From: Mycobacterium florentinum
GTDB lineage: Bacteria; Actinomycetota; Actinomycetes; Mycobacteriales; Mycobacteriaceae
Direction: 5' to 3'
Length of the DNA: 64,000 nucleotides
Assembly: GCF_010730355.1 (NCBI RefSeq)
Contig: NZ_AP022576.1
Location: forward strand, 4,278,001-4,342,000
The notes below the pieces were generated by a model. The model ran no database searches and had not been told where the DNA came from. It worked only from the letters and a program-made list of their open reading frames with translations. Shown piece by piece: positions 1 to 8,669 of the stretch. The position numbers and the translations under genes are program-made. Position 1 is the stretch's first letter, and every line of letters starts with the position of its first letter.

Positions 1-334
1 CGTCGAGTTGGGTGGCGTGCTGATCAAGAAGGGGCAGCGGGTGGTGATGTCCTACCGGTCGGCCAACTTCGACGAAGACGTCTTCGAGGACCCGCACTCG
101 TTCAACATCTTGCGCGATCCGAATCCGCACGTCGGCTTTGGCGGCACCGGCGCGCACTACTGCATCGGCGCGAACTTGGCCCGCATGACGATCAACCTGA
201 TCTTCAACGCGGTTGCCGATCAGATGCCGGACATCACGTCGGTCGGCGAACCCGAGCGGCTACGGTCAGGGTGGCTCAACGGCATCAAGCACTGGCAGGT
301 CGACTACACGGGAAAGAGTGCGGTGACGTCTTAA
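1..334 (+). CDS. cyp125: Cytochrome P450 CYP125, C-terminal part (truncated by window edge)
   Basis: Only the last 110 or so codons are present, in the frame running through base 2. The haem-binding loop FGGTGAHYCIGANLAR is visible, its Cys being the axial thiolate ligand. The tail GWLNGIKHWQVDYTG is typical of CYP125. In mycobacteria CYP125 oxidises the terminal methyl (C26/C27) of cholesterol or cholestenone and starts side-chain breakdown. Its stop TAA shares one base with the fadE28 ATG, so it is the first visible gene of the igr operon. The identification is strong, but the N-terminal half lies outside the window. Confidence 0.95.
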   Translation, partial: VELGGVLIKKGQRVVMSYRSANFDEDVFEDPHSFNILRDPNPHVGFGGTGAHYCIGANLARMTINLIFNAVADQMPDITSVGEPERLRSGWLNGIKHWQVDYTGKSAVTS

Positions 335-1356
335 TGGACTTCGATCTCACTGCGACGCAACAAGCCGTCGCGGATGTGGCTACGTCGGTACTCGAAAGGG
401 ATTTGGGCTGGGACGCTTTGGTCAGTGGGGGTGTGACGGCGCTTCCGGTGCCCGAGCGCCTCGGCGGCGACGGCGTCGGGCTGCCCGAGGTCGCCACGGT
501 GCTGACCGAGGTGGGCCGCCACGGCGCCGTCACGCCGGCGCTGGCCACACTGGGCTTCGGTGTGCTGCCGCTGCTGGATCTGGCATCCGATGAACAGCAG
601 GACCGGTTCCTGGCCGGCTTGACTAAAGGGGCCAAGGGTGGGGTGCTGACCGCGTCACTCAACGAGCCCGGCTCGGCGCTGCCCGACCGGCCCGCCATCA
701 CCTTCGCCGACGGGCGGTTGTCGGGCACCAAAGTCGCTGTGGCCTATGCCGAACAAGCAGATTGGATCATCGTGACGGCCGACAGCGCGGTCGTCGTGGT
801 GTCGCCGAAGGCCGAGGGTGTGGAGTTGGTTCGCACCCCGACGTCGAATGGCTCCGAGGAGTACACGGTGACGTTCGCCGCGGTAGCGGTTCCCGACACC
901 GACGTGCTGGCCGGCGCCACCGCGCGCCGCGTCAATGAGCTGGCGCTGGCGGCGATCGGCGCCTTCACCGACGGGCTGGTTGCCGGGGCGCTGCGGCTGA
1001 CCGCGGACTACGTGGCCGGGCGCAAGCAGTTCGGCAAGCCACTGTCGACCTTCCAAACCGTCGCGGCGCAGCTGGCCGAGGTGTACATCGCTTCGCGCAC
1101 CATCGATTTGGCGGCGAAGTCGGTGGTCTGGCGCCTGTCCGAGGGCCGGGACGCCGACGACGACTTGGACGTGCTCGGTTACTGGATCACGTCGCAGGCC
1201 CCGCCGGTGATGCAGATCTGCCATCACCTGCACGGCGGCATGGGCATGGACATCACCTACCCCATGCACCGGTACTACTCGACGATCAAAGACCTGGCCC
1301 GGCTGCTGGGCGGGTCGTCTCATCGTCTCGACCTGGTGGGAGCGCAATGTTCATAG
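334..1356 (+). CDS. fadE28: Acyl-CoA dehydrogenase FadE28 (ChsE1 subunit)
   Basis: A 340-aa acyl-CoA dehydrogenase fold protein beginning MDFDLTATQQAVAD. The ATG at 334 overlaps the cyp125 stop, and this length fits the M. tuberculosis protein (about 339 aa). The C-terminal helical domain shows GRKQFGKPLSTFQ and HHLHGGMGMD. In M. tuberculosis FadE28 pairs with FadE29 as an alpha2beta2 enzyme that dehydrogenates the three-carbon steroid side-chain CoA ester (3-oxo-pregnene-20-carboxyl-CoA). It overlaps fadE29 by 10 nt, consistent with coupled synthesis of the two subunits. Confidence 0.94.
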   Translation: MDFDLTATQQAVADVATSVLERDLGWDALVSGGVTALPVPERLGGDGVGLPEVATVLTEVGRHGAVTPALATLGFGVLPLLDLASDEQQDRFLAGLTKGAKGGVLTASLNEPGSALPDRPAITFADGRLSGTKVAVAYAEQADWIIVTADSAVVVVSPKAEGVELVRTPTSNGSEEYTVTFAAVAVPDTDVLAGATARRVNELALAAIGAFTDGLVAGALRLTADYVAGRKQFGKPLSTFQTVAAQLAEVYIASRTIDLAAKSVVWRLSEGRDADDDLDVLGYWITSQAPPVMQICHHLHGGMGMDITYPMHRYYSTIKDLARLLGGSSHRLDLVGAQCS

Positions 1357-2510
1357 ACCTGACTCCCGAGCAGCGGGCGCTGCAAGCGGAGCTTCGCGAA
1401 TACTTCTCGAATCTCATTTCGCCCGAAGAGGCGAAGGCGATGGAGTCCGACCGTCACAACGAGGCCTATCGTGCGGTGATCCGGCGCATGGGCCAAGATC
1501 GCAAGCTCGGCGTCGGATGGCCAAAGGAGTTCGGCGGCCACGGCTTTGGGCCGATCGAGCAGTCGATCTTCGTCAACGAGGCACACCGTGCCGACGTGCC
1601 ACTGCCCGCGGTGACGCTGCAGACGGTCGGCCCAACCCTGCAGCAGTACGGCAGCGAGCTGCAGAAGAAGAAGTTCCTGCCCGCCATTCTGGCCGGCGAG
1701 GTGCACTTCGCGATCGGCTACACCGAGCCGGAGGCCGGCACCGACTTGGCGTCGCTGCGTACCACCGCCATACGGCAGGGTGACGAATACATCGTCAACG
1801 GCCAGAAGGTCTTCACCACCGGCGCGCACGACGCCGACTACATCTGGCTGGCCTGCCGAACCGACCCGGAAGCCGTTAAGCACAAAGGTATTTCGATCCT
1901 GATCGTCGACACCAAGGATCCCGGCTACTCCTGGACGCCGATCATCTTGTCCGACGGTGCCCACCACACCAACGCCACGTACTACAACGATGTGCGGGTG
2001 CCGGCCGACATGCTGGTCGGTGAGGAGAACGGCGGATGGCGGCTGATCACCACTCAGCTCAACAACGAGCGCGTGATGCTCGGCCCGGCGGGTCGCACCG
2101 CCGGCATCTACGACCGGTTGCACGCCTGGGCCTCCAAGCCCGGTGGCGACGGCGTCACGCCGATCGATCACTCCGACGTCAAGCGGGCGCTCGGTGAGAT
2201 CTACTCGATGTGGCGGATCAACGAGCTGCTCAATTGGCAGGTTGCCGCGGCCGGTGAGGACATCAACGTGGCCGATGCCGCGTCGACGAAAGTCTTTGGC
2301 ACCGAGAGCATTCAGTACATCGGGCGTCTCGCCGAGGAAATCGTCGGCAAATACGGCAACCCGGCCGAGTCGGACACCGCGGAGCTGCTCGAGTGGCTCG
2401 ACTCGCAAACCAAGCGCAATCTGGTGATCACCTTCGGTGGAGGCGTGAACGAGGTGATGCGTGAAATGATCGCGGCATCCGGCCTTAAAGTGCCGAGGGT
2501 GCCTCGATGA
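1347..2510 (+). CDS. fadE29: Acyl-CoA dehydrogenase FadE29 (ChsE2 subunit)
   Basis: A 387-aa acyl-CoA dehydrogenase, the same length as Rv3543c. FAD/substrate-binding motifs are IGYTEPEAGTDLASLRT (about residues 120-137) and VRVPADMLVGEENGGW. The C-terminal FGGGVNEVMREMIA is the usual end of this family. It partners FadE28 in the heterotetramer that oxidises the last side-chain thioester. The ATG lies within the fadE28 3' end, and the TGA overlaps the chsH2 ATG as ATGA. Confidence 0.95.
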   Translation: MFIDLTPEQRALQAELREYFSNLISPEEAKAMESDRHNEAYRAVIRRMGQDRKLGVGWPKEFGGHGFGPIEQSIFVNEAHRADVPLPAVTLQTVGPTLQQYGSELQKKKFLPAILAGEVHFAIGYTEPEAGTDLASLRTTAIRQGDEYIVNGQKVFTTGAHDADYIWLACRTDPEAVKHKGISILIVDTKDPGYSWTPIILSDGAHHTNATYYNDVRVPADMLVGEENGGWRLITTQLNNERVMLGPAGRTAGIYDRLHAWASKPGGDGVTPIDHSDVKRALGEIYSMWRINELLNWQVAAAGEDINVADAASTKVFGTESIQYIGRLAEEIVGKYGNPAESDTAELLEWLDSQTKRNLVITFGGGVNEVMREMIAASGLKVPRVPR

Positions 2511-3457
2511 CCGATATCAAGGAAGCGGTTGCGGAGATCACCGCCACCGTCGTCGCGAAGCCGCGCGACGCCCGGGATCCGGTGAACCAGCCGATCATCA
2601 ACAACTGGGTGGAAGCGCTCGGCGATCGCAACCCGATCTATGTGGACGAGGCCGCCGCCAAGGCCGCCGGTCATCCGGGAATTGTCGCGCCGCCGGCCAT
2701 GATTCAGGTGTGGACGATGTTCGGTCTGGGTGGGGAACGCCCGACCGACGACCCGATGGGTCCGATCATGCAGCTGTTCGACGACGCCGGCTACATCGGG
2801 GTGGTCGCCACCAACTGCGAGCAGACCTATCATCGGTACCTGCGTCCGGGCGAGCAGGTCACCATCCATTCCGAGATGCGCGACGTCGTCGGACCCAAGC
2901 AGACCGGTCTCGGTGAGGGCTGGTTCATCAACCAGCACATCACCTGGCGGGTCGGCGACGAGGACGTCGCCGAGATGGCTTGGCGCATTCTGAAATTCAA
3001 GCCGCGCGAGGATGCTTCGGCGTCGTCGGTGCCGGACGACCTGGACGCCGACGCCATGATGCGTCCGGCGATGTCGCGTGACACCGCCTTCTTCTGGGAG
3101 GGTGTCAAGGCCCACGAGCTGCGCATCCAGCGGCGGCCCGACGGCAGCCTGCAGCACCCGCCGGTGCCGGCGGTCTGGCAGGACAAAGTCGAGCCCATCG
3201 ACTACGTGGTGGCCAGCGGTCGTGGCACGGTGTACAGCTACGTCGTGCACCACGCCCCGAAGGTGCCCGGGCGCACGTTGCCCTTCGTGATCGCGCTGGT
3301 CGAACTCGAAGAGGGCGTTCGTCTGCTCGGCGAACTGCGCGGCGTCGACCATGCCGAAATCAAAATCGGAATGCCGGTTCGCGCAACCTATATCGACTTC
3401 CCGGCCGGTGAATCCGGCCCGGAGTGGAGCCTTTACGCCTGGGAGCCGGACGCATGA
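2507..3457 (+). CDS. chsH2: ChsH2: MaoC-like hydratase subunit with C-terminal DUF35 domain
   Basis: A 316-aa two-domain protein. Residues 1 to about 170 form a MaoC/hot-dog domain (RNPIYVDEAAAKAAGHPGIV region). After a linker, residues of about 185-316 form a DUF35 OB-fold-like domain. In M. tuberculosis (Rv3542c) the hot-dog part pairs with ChsH1 to hydrate the C17-side-chain enoyl-CoA. The DUF35 part binds Ltp2 to form the retro-aldolase. Start and stop overlap neighbours by 4 nt on both sides, which suits obligate complex partners. Confidence 0.93.
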   Translation: MTDIKEAVAEITATVVAKPRDARDPVNQPIINNWVEALGDRNPIYVDEAAAKAAGHPGIVAPPAMIQVWTMFGLGGERPTDDPMGPIMQLFDDAGYIGVVATNCEQTYHRYLRPGEQVTIHSEMRDVVGPKQTGLGEGWFINQHITWRVGDEDVAEMAWRILKFKPREDASASSVPDDLDADAMMRPAMSRDTAFFWEGVKAHELRIQRRPDGSLQHPPVPAVWQDKVEPIDYVVASGRGTVYSYVVHHAPKVPGRTLPFVIALVELEEGVRLLGELRGVDHAEIKIGMPVRATYIDFPAGESGPEWSLYAWEPDA

Positions 3458-3855
3458 GCGCACCTGTCGTGGAAGTGGGCACTATCCTGCCCGAACTCCA
3501 GCTGGAGGGTTCGCCGACTTTCATCATCTCAACGGCCCTGGCTACCAGGGACTTTCAGGACGTGCACCATGACCGGGACCTGGCGCAGGCCAAGGGTTCC
3601 AAGGATATCTTCGTCAACATCCTCACTGATACCGGGCTGGTGCAGCGCTATGTCACCGACTGGGCGGGGCCTACGGCGTTGATCAAATCGATCGGGCTGC
3701 GGCTCGGCGTGCCGTGGTATGCCTACGACACCGTGACCTTCTCAGGTGAGGTGACCGCAATCGATGATGGGTTGATCACGTTGAAGGTATTCGGCCGCAA
3801 CAGCCTTGGCGACCACGTCATCGCGAATGTGACGCTGACGATCGGGGGTGCCTGA
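3454..3855 (+). CDS. chsH1: ChsH1: MaoC-like hydratase subunit
   Basis: A 133-aa hot-dog-fold protein starting MSAPVVEVGTILPEL; the ATG at 3454 overlaps the chsH2 stop. The conserved FQDVHHDRDLAQAKG segment, containing the Asp/His residues of MaoC hydratases, is at about residues 30-45. With ChsH2 it forms the ChsH1-ChsH2 hydratase of the last side-chain beta-oxidation cycle (Rv3541c equivalent). An upstream in-frame ATG at 3424 lies inside chsH2 and was rejected as the start. Confidence 0.93.
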   Translation: MSAPVVEVGTILPELQLEGSPTFIISTALATRDFQDVHHDRDLAQAKGSKDIFVNILTDTGLVQRYVTDWAGPTALIKSIGLRLGVPWYAYDTVTFSGEVTAIDDGLITLKVFGRNSLGDHVIANVTLTIGGA

Positions 3856-5024
3856 TGTTGTCGGGTAAGGCCGCGATCGTCGGCATCGGCGCCACCGACT
3901 TCTCCAAGGACTCCGGCCGCAGTGAGCTGCGGCTGGCGGCCGAGGCGGTTCTGGATGCGTTGGACGACGCGGGGCTGAGCCCTGCCGACGTCGACGGGCT
4001 GACCACTTTCACGATGGATACCAACAAGGAGATCGCCGTCGCACGGGCGGCCGGAATCGGTGAGCTGAAGTTCTTCGCCCAGACGCATTACGGCGGCGGT
4101 GCCGCGTGCGGAACGGTCCAGCATGCCGCGATGGCCGTCGCGACGGGTGTGGCCGATGTCGTGGTGGCGTACCGCGCATTCAACGAGCGGTCCGGCATGC
4201 GGTTCGGTCAGGTGCAGACCCGGCTGGTGGGAGACGCTGGCGTACAGGCTGATTCGACATCAGCTGACAACTCCTTCTCGTACCCCCACGGGCTGTCGAC
4301 GCCGGCGGCACAGGTCGCGATGATCGCTCAGCGTTACATGCACTGGTCGGGCGCGACGAGCCGCGACTTCGGCGCCATCTCGGTGGCCGATCGCAAGCAT
4401 GCCGCCAAGAATCCCAAGGCTTACTTCTACGAGAAGCCGATCACCATTGAGGATCACCAGAATTCGCGGTGGATCGCCGAGCCGCTGCGGCTGCTGGACT
4501 GCTGCCAGGAGACCGACGGGGCGGTCGCGATCGTGGTGACGTCGGCGGAGCGAGCGAAGGATCTCAAGCATCGGCCGGCGGTCATCGAGGCGGCCTCACA
4601 GGGCTCCAGCCCCGACCAGTACACAATGGTCAGCTACTACCGCCCCGAACTGGGCCTGCCCGAGATGGGTGTGGTGGGCCGGCAGCTGTGGTCGCAATCG
4701 GGGCTTTCGCCGGCCGACATTCAGACCGCGATCCTCTACGACCACTTCACACCGTTCACGCTGATTCAGTTGGAGGAGTTGGGTTTCTGTGGTCGTGGCG
4801 AGGCCAAGGACTTCATCGCCAACGGTGCGGTCGAGGTGGGCGGACGACTGCCCATCAACACGCACGGCGGCCAACTTGGCGAGGCCTACATCCACGGCAT
4901 GAACGGCATCGCGGAAGGCGTGCGACAACTGCGGGGCACTTCGGTGAACCCGGTGCCCGACGTCGAGCACGTGCTCGTCACCGCCGGAACCGGTGTGCCT
5001 ACCTCCGGCCTCATCCTCGGCTAG
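3855..5024 (+). CDS. ltp2: Ltp2: thiolase-fold steroid retro-aldolase
   Basis: A 389-aa thiolase-superfamily protein (SCP-x/lipid-transfer type; M. tuberculosis Rv3540c about 386 aa). The segment NTHGGQLGEAYIHGMNGI near the C terminus matches the thiolase-like catalytic loop region. Ltp2 works with the DUF35 domain of ChsH2 to cleave 17-hydroxy-pregnenone-20-carboxyl-CoA into androst-4-ene-3,17-dione and propionyl-CoA. It is the last gene of the igr operon: the start overlaps the chsH1 stop (TGATG), and a palindrome-rich repeat follows 20 nt after its stop. Confidence 0.94.
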   Translation: MLSGKAAIVGIGATDFSKDSGRSELRLAAEAVLDALDDAGLSPADVDGLTTFTMDTNKEIAVARAAGIGELKFFAQTHYGGGAACGTVQHAAMAVATGVADVVVAYRAFNERSGMRFGQVQTRLVGDAGVQADSTSADNSFSYPHGLSTPAAQVAMIAQRYMHWSGATSRDFGAISVADRKHAAKNPKAYFYEKPITIEDHQNSRWIAEPLRLLDCCQETDGAVAIVVTSAERAKDLKHRPAVIEAASQGSSPDQYTMVSYYRPELGLPEMGVVGRQLWSQSGLSPADIQTAILYDHFTPFTLIQLEELGFCGRGEAKDFIANGAVEVGGRLPINTHGGQLGEAYIHGMNGIAEGVRQLRGTSVNPVPDVEHVLVTAGTGVPTSGLILG

Positions 5025-5044
5025 TTTCCGGTTCGGCTTGGGTG

Positions 5045-5111
5045 CCGAGCGCCCGGCTGGCCGGGTGCTCGGATGCTTGGGCCCGGCTCGCCGGGCACTC
5101 GGCGACTGAAG
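5045..5111 (+). repeat. 67-bp flanking repeat, upstream copy (DUF559 cassette 1)
   Basis: Ungapped alignment to 5976-6042 gives 53 of 67 matches in the same orientation. The unit holds two GC-rich hairpins. One is at 5045-5072, with arms CCGAGCGCCCGGC and GCCGGGTGCTCGG and one mismatch. The other is at 5081-5096 (GCCCGGC-TC-GCCGGGC). It may also serve as a terminator for the igr operon, though no T-tract follows. Confidence 0.7.
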
Positions 5112-5145
5112 TGACGCCGGTTGTATGGCATGCGACGCTGCGTCG

Positions 5146-5991
5146 ATGGGCGAGCCATTTCTCGGAAGGGAAGCCGTTGCGTGTGGCCTGCTGACCAAGA
5201 GTCAGCTGGAAACGCGTCACGTCCGCCTGTTTCCAGGCGTCTACATCGATCGCGACGCTGAGCTCACCGCCGTGGTGCGAGCCAAGGCCGGGTGGTTGTG
5301 GACCGGGCGCAGGGGAATTGTGGCGGGTTTCTCGGCGGCCGCGCTACATGGCAGCGAATGGGTCGACGACAGAAGAGCTGTGGAGCTTATCCACGACAAC
5401 CACCATTGCGCCGCGGGCATACAGCTGCATAGAAACGTCGTCGAACCGGACGAAATCGAAGTGATCGGCGGCGTAGTGGTTACATCGCCGACGAGGACGG
5501 CGCTAGATCTCGGTTGCTGGTATCCGACAACGACTGCAGTGGCGGGCATCGACGCGTTGGCCCGCGCGACAGAAGTCAAAGTAGTTGACGTCGAGTCTCT
5601 GGCTCTCAGGCATGTGGGACGTCGAGGCATCGCACGAGCGCGCCCTGCGATCAGTTTGTTCGACCCCGGAGCGCAGTCGCCGAAGGAATCCTGGTTACGC
5701 GTTGTCCTGATCCAGGCGGGCTTGCCGAGACCGCAGACGCAGATTCCGGTGCGCAACGAATTCGGCAGTGCGATCGCGTATTTGGACATGGGCTGGGAGG
5801 ACGTCAAGGTCGCTGTGGAATATGACGGCGATCACCACCGCAGCGACCGGCGGCAGTACACCTGGGACATACGACGACAAGAACAACTAGAGCGTCGTGG
5901 GTGGGTTCTCGTCCGGGTGGTCGCCGGCGATCGGCCCGGAGACATCGTTCGCAGGGTTCGCTCCGCACGTGCGAGCCGAGCCCCCGGCTAG
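5146..5991 (+). CDS. AbiEi-like/DUF559 protein (winged helix plus Vsr-like nuclease domain), copy 1
   Basis: A 281-aa protein with two recognisable parts. The N-terminal ~90 residues resemble the winged-helix region of AbiEi-type proteins (FLGREAVACGLLTKSQLE, then GIVAGFSAAALHG). The C-terminal ~100 residues are a DUF559/Vsr-like PD-(D/E)XK nuclease domain, with SPKESWLR, then LDMGWEDVKVAVEYDGDHH carrying the acidic residues, then RGWVLVRV. The ATG at 5146 was chosen over 5125 because its paralogue at 26192-27055 starts at the equivalent residue. No AbiEii toxin partner is adjacent. Its last codons and stop lie inside a repeat. M. tuberculosis has PPE63 at this position. The cellular role is unknown. 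Confidence 0.82.
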   Translation: MGEPFLGREAVACGLLTKSQLETRHVRLFPGVYIDRDAELTAVVRAKAGWLWTGRRGIVAGFSAAALHGSEWVDDRRAVELIHDNHHCAAGIQLHRNVVEPDEIEVIGGVVVTSPTRTALDLGCWYPTTTAVAGIDALARATEVKVVDVESLALRHVGRRGIARARPAISLFDPGAQSPKESWLRVVLIQAGLPRPQTQIPVRNEFGSAIAYLDMGWEDVKVAVEYDGDHHRSDRRQYTWDIRRQEQLERRGWVLVRVVAGDRPGDIVRRVRSARASRAPG

Positions 5992-6042
5992 CGGGGCGCT
6001 CGAACGCTTTGACCCGGCTAGGCGGGCGCTCGGCGCAAGAAG
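5976..6042 (+). repeat. 67-bp flanking repeat, downstream copy (DUF559 cassette 1)
   Basis: Direct-repeat partner of 5045-5111 (14 mismatches, no gaps). It begins within the last five codons of the DUF559 gene, so the stop codon at 5989-5991 is part of the repeat. It ends 10 nt before the hsd4B stop, between two genes that converge. Confidence 0.7.
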
Positions 6043-6052
6043 GCGACCCTGG

Positions 6053-6913
6053 CTAGGCCGGCACCAGTTCAACGCCGGACAGCACCACCGCGTTGTCGCG
6101 CGACGGCGCGACGACGGCGGCCACGAAGCGGCCGTCTTCCTTCCACACGTTGACCCGCAACGTCTCGCCTGGGAACGCGACACCGGAAAAGCGGGCACCG
6201 TAGGCGGCCACGGCCGTCGCGTCGCCGTCGAGCAGCGCGTCGGTGATGGCCTTGCAGGTCATGCCGTAGGTGCACAGGCCATGCAGAATCGGCTGGGAAA
6301 AGCCTGCAGCAGCGGCGAATTCGGGGTCGGAGTGCAGCGGATTACGGTCGCCGCACAACCGGTACAGCAGCGCCTGCTGCGGCAACAACGGCACATCGAG
6401 CTCCAGGTCGGGCGCCCGCTCCGGCGCTACGTCCGACGACGACGGCCCGCGCTCGCCACCGAATCCGCCTTCCCCGCGGGCGAAGATCGAGCGTCGCTGC
6501 GTCCACAACACGGTGCCGTCCGGCGCGGACGCCGTCGTCTCGCTCCAGATCACCGCAGCCTTGCCCTTGTCCCAGATATCGGTGAATCGGGTGACGGCCG
6601 TGGCGGATCCGGACGGCGGCAGCGGCCCGGGCACCTCGATCCGCTCGCTGGCGTGCAGCACCTTGCCCAGCTCGATGTCGATGCCCGGGAACTGCACCGT
6701 CGGCGGCTTGGTCATGTGGAACGACGCCGCGACATTGCCGAACGTCGGCAGCACCTGCGGGGTGTCGTCGATCAGGTAGCGCAGCTCGCGCGGATCCATC
6801 GGGTTGCCGCCCGCGCCCAGCCCAAGGTGGTAGAGCTGGATATCGCTGCTGGACCAAGAGAATTCAAGCGGCTCCAGCTCGACAGCCAGCGCGACGTCTA
6901 CATCGATCGGCAT
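6053..6913 (-). CDS. hsd4B: Hsd4B/ChsH3: double hot-dog enoyl-CoA hydratase
   Basis: A 286-aa MaoC-type hydratase 2, the same length as Rv3538. The N-terminal half is a degenerate hot-dog domain (LGLGAGGNPMDPRELRYL). The C-terminal half carries the hydratase-2 signature YRLCGDRNPLHSDPEFA followed by GFSQPILHGLCTYG. In M. tuberculosis ChsH3 hydrates 3-oxo-cholest-4,22-dien-24-oyl-CoA to the 22S-hydroxy product, which ChsB1 (hsd4A) oxidises. It lies 1 nt downstream of kstD on the same strand, so they are co-transcribed. Confidence 0.93.
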   Translation of the reverse strand: MPIDVDVALAVELEPLEFSWSSSDIQLYHLGLGAGGNPMDPRELRYLIDDTPQVLPTFGNVAASFHMTKPPTVQFPGIDIELGKVLHASERIEVPGPLPPSGSATAVTRFTDIWDKGKAAVIWSETTASAPDGTVLWTQRRSIFARGEGGFGGERGPSSSDVAPERAPDLELDVPLLPQQALLYRLCGDRNPLHSDPEFAAAAGFSQPILHGLCTYGMTCKAITDALLDGDATAVAAYGARFSGVAFPGETLRVNVWKEDGRFVAAVVAPSRDNAVVLSGVELVPA

Positions 6914-6914
6914 A

Positions 6915-8597
6915 TCAGTTCTCTCCTGCGATGTGCAGCGCGGCGAGATACCCGAAGGTCATCGCCGGCCCAATGGTGCCGCCCGGACCCGGGTAGGTGT
7001 GCCCCATCACCGGCGCGCTGACGTTGCCCGCGGCGTACAGGCCGTCGATGATGCTGCCGTCGTCGCGCAGCGCCCGGCCGTGGACGTCGGTGCGGATACC
7101 GCCCTTGGTCCCCAGGTCGCCGGGCACCATCTTGGCGGCGTAATACGGTGCGTGGGTGAGCTCGCCGAGGTTCGGGTTGGGCTTGTTGGTGGGGTCGCCG
7201 TAGTACCTGTCGTAGGCGCTCTCGCCGCGGCGGAAGTCCTCGTCGACGCCGGTGCGGGCGAAGCCGTTGAATCGTGCCACGGTCGCGGTGAACTCGGCGA
7301 CGGGCAGACCGGCCTGCGCGGCCAGCTCCTCGAGCGTGTCGGCCTTGATGATGACGCCGGATTCCATCCACTTGGTCGGAATGCGTTGTCCCGGCTGCAG
7401 TCCGGCGAAGATGTAGCGGTCGCGGTACTGCTGGTCGAACACCAGCCATGCCGGAATGTTCTCGCCCGGCCCGGGTCCCTGGCCGAATTCTCCGCCATAC
7501 ATGTGATGGCAGGCCTCGACGTAGGGCATCGACTCGTTCATGAACCGCTTGCCGGACATGTTGACGATGATCGACCCCGGCGAATTGCGCTCCGACAGTG
7601 CGAACCACGGCGCGCCGACCAGCGGCACCGTCGGGCCCCACCAGGCGTCCTCCATGATATCCAGTGCGGCGCCCAGCTTTTCGCCGGCGATGATGCCGTC
7701 GCCGGTGTTGGCCTTGGCGCCGACGGTCCACTCGGTGGTGATCGGTGCGCGCTGGTACTTCACCCGCATCTGCTCGTTGTGCTCGAAGCCACCGCTGGCC
7801 AGGATCACTCCGCGCCTGGCCCGGATCAGCTGCGGCTCAGCGGATTCCGCCGCGCCGGTGTCCCGTACGTACACACCCCGAACCACGCCGTCCTCGACGT
7901 ACAGGTCGGTCAGCGCGGTGTTCAGCTGGACCGGAACACCGGCCTGCTGCAACCCGATCCGCAACGGCGCGATCAACGCTCGCCCCATGCCGACCAGGTT
8001 TTTACCGGTGCTCTTCGCCCACATCGTGCGGGCGCCGACCTTCAAGCTGCGCAGCACTCCCCGCGGGTGCCGCTTCAGCATGTTCAGACGCACGTAGTCC
8101 TGCTGCATCACAACCACATTGAGCGGGACCTTGCCGTAAGCCGGCTCCAGCCCGTCCTCGTCGGGACCCAGCTTGCGCGCGTCGAACGGCTTGGGCTCGA
8201 TCGAACGCCCCTCCGCGCGCCCGCCGGGCGCCTCGGGGTAGTAGTCCGAGTAACGCGGCACCCAGCACATCTTCAGGGGCGTGTTCTTCAGCACGAACGA
8301 CAGCATCTCGGGACCGCGCTGCAGGTAGGTGTCGATGCGCTCCGGCTCGACCACGTTGCCGACGATTCCGTGCAGGTAGGTGCGGGCAGCCTCGGGGGTG
8401 TCCTTCACGCCGTCGCGCTTGAGGACCTCATTGTTCGGGATCCAGACGCCGCCCCCTGAGCGTGCGGTGGAGCCGCCGAAATGCGGGGCCTTCTCGATGA
8501 CTAGTGTCGAAAGGCCTCGGTGCGCGGCGGCGAGGGCAGCCACCATGCCGGCTCCGCCGCTTCCGACCACGACGACGTCGTACTCCTGCGCTGTCAT
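6915..8597 (-). CDS. kstD: 3-ketosteroid Delta1-dehydrogenase
   Basis: A 560-aa FAD flavoprotein (Rv3537 about 563 aa). The dinucleotide-binding motif VVVGSGGAGMVAALAAAHRG is at about residues 9-28. The C terminus has GGIRTDVHGRALRDDG and a typical flavin-binding end PGPGGTIGPAMTFGY. It introduces the C1-C2 double bond in ring A, which together with KshA opens ring B. The start MTAQEYDVVV is preferred. Extending to base 8915 would run through the KstR operator and into hsaE antisense. Confidence 0.95.
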   Translation of the reverse strand: MTAQEYDVVVVGSGGAGMVAALAAAHRGLSTLVIEKAPHFGGSTARSGGGVWIPNNEVLKRDGVKDTPEAARTYLHGIVGNVVEPERIDTYLQRGPEMLSFVLKNTPLKMCWVPRYSDYYPEAPGGRAEGRSIEPKPFDARKLGPDEDGLEPAYGKVPLNVVVMQQDYVRLNMLKRHPRGVLRSLKVGARTMWAKSTGKNLVGMGRALIAPLRIGLQQAGVPVQLNTALTDLYVEDGVVRGVYVRDTGAAESAEPQLIRARRGVILASGGFEHNEQMRVKYQRAPITTEWTVGAKANTGDGIIAGEKLGAALDIMEDAWWGPTVPLVGAPWFALSERNSPGSIIVNMSGKRFMNESMPYVEACHHMYGGEFGQGPGPGENIPAWLVFDQQYRDRYIFAGLQPGQRIPTKWMESGVIIKADTLEELAAQAGLPVAEFTATVARFNGFARTGVDEDFRRGESAYDRYYGDPTNKPNPNLGELTHAPYYAAKMVPGDLGTKGGIRTDVHGRALRDDGSIIDGLYAAGNVSAPVMGHTYPGPGGTIGPAMTFGYLAALHIAGEN

Positions 8598-8598
8598 G

Positions 8599-8612
8599 TA
8601 GAACACGTTATA
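8599..8612. promoter_or_regulatory. KstR operator between kstD and hsaE
   Basis: TAGAACACGTTATA matches the KstR consensus TnnAACnnGTTnnA exactly. It sits 1 nt from the kstD start and 57 nt from hsaE, in the divergent promoter region, so it probably represses both transcripts until a steroid-CoA inducer is present. Confidence 0.88.
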
Positions 8613-8669
8613 GAATTGCCCGGGCTGGCCGCTACTGGCCCGGTCAAACGAACGAGGGGACTTCGGTAA

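Noticed and set aside
1320..2408. Long open frame on the minus strand opposite fadE29 (362 codons)
   Set aside because: High-GC codon bias leaves the antisense frame open. It has no family features, and the plus strand carries a clear FadE29.
5045..5111. Palindromes considered purely as an intrinsic terminator of the igr operon
   Set aside because: A near copy in the same orientation occurs after the DUF559 gene and no T-tract follows, so a flanking repeat is the better description, although termination may also occur.
6933..8459. 508-codon plus-strand frame opposite kstD
   Set aside because: A mirror of KstD codons with no recognisable domain, while KstD on the minus strand has full motifs.
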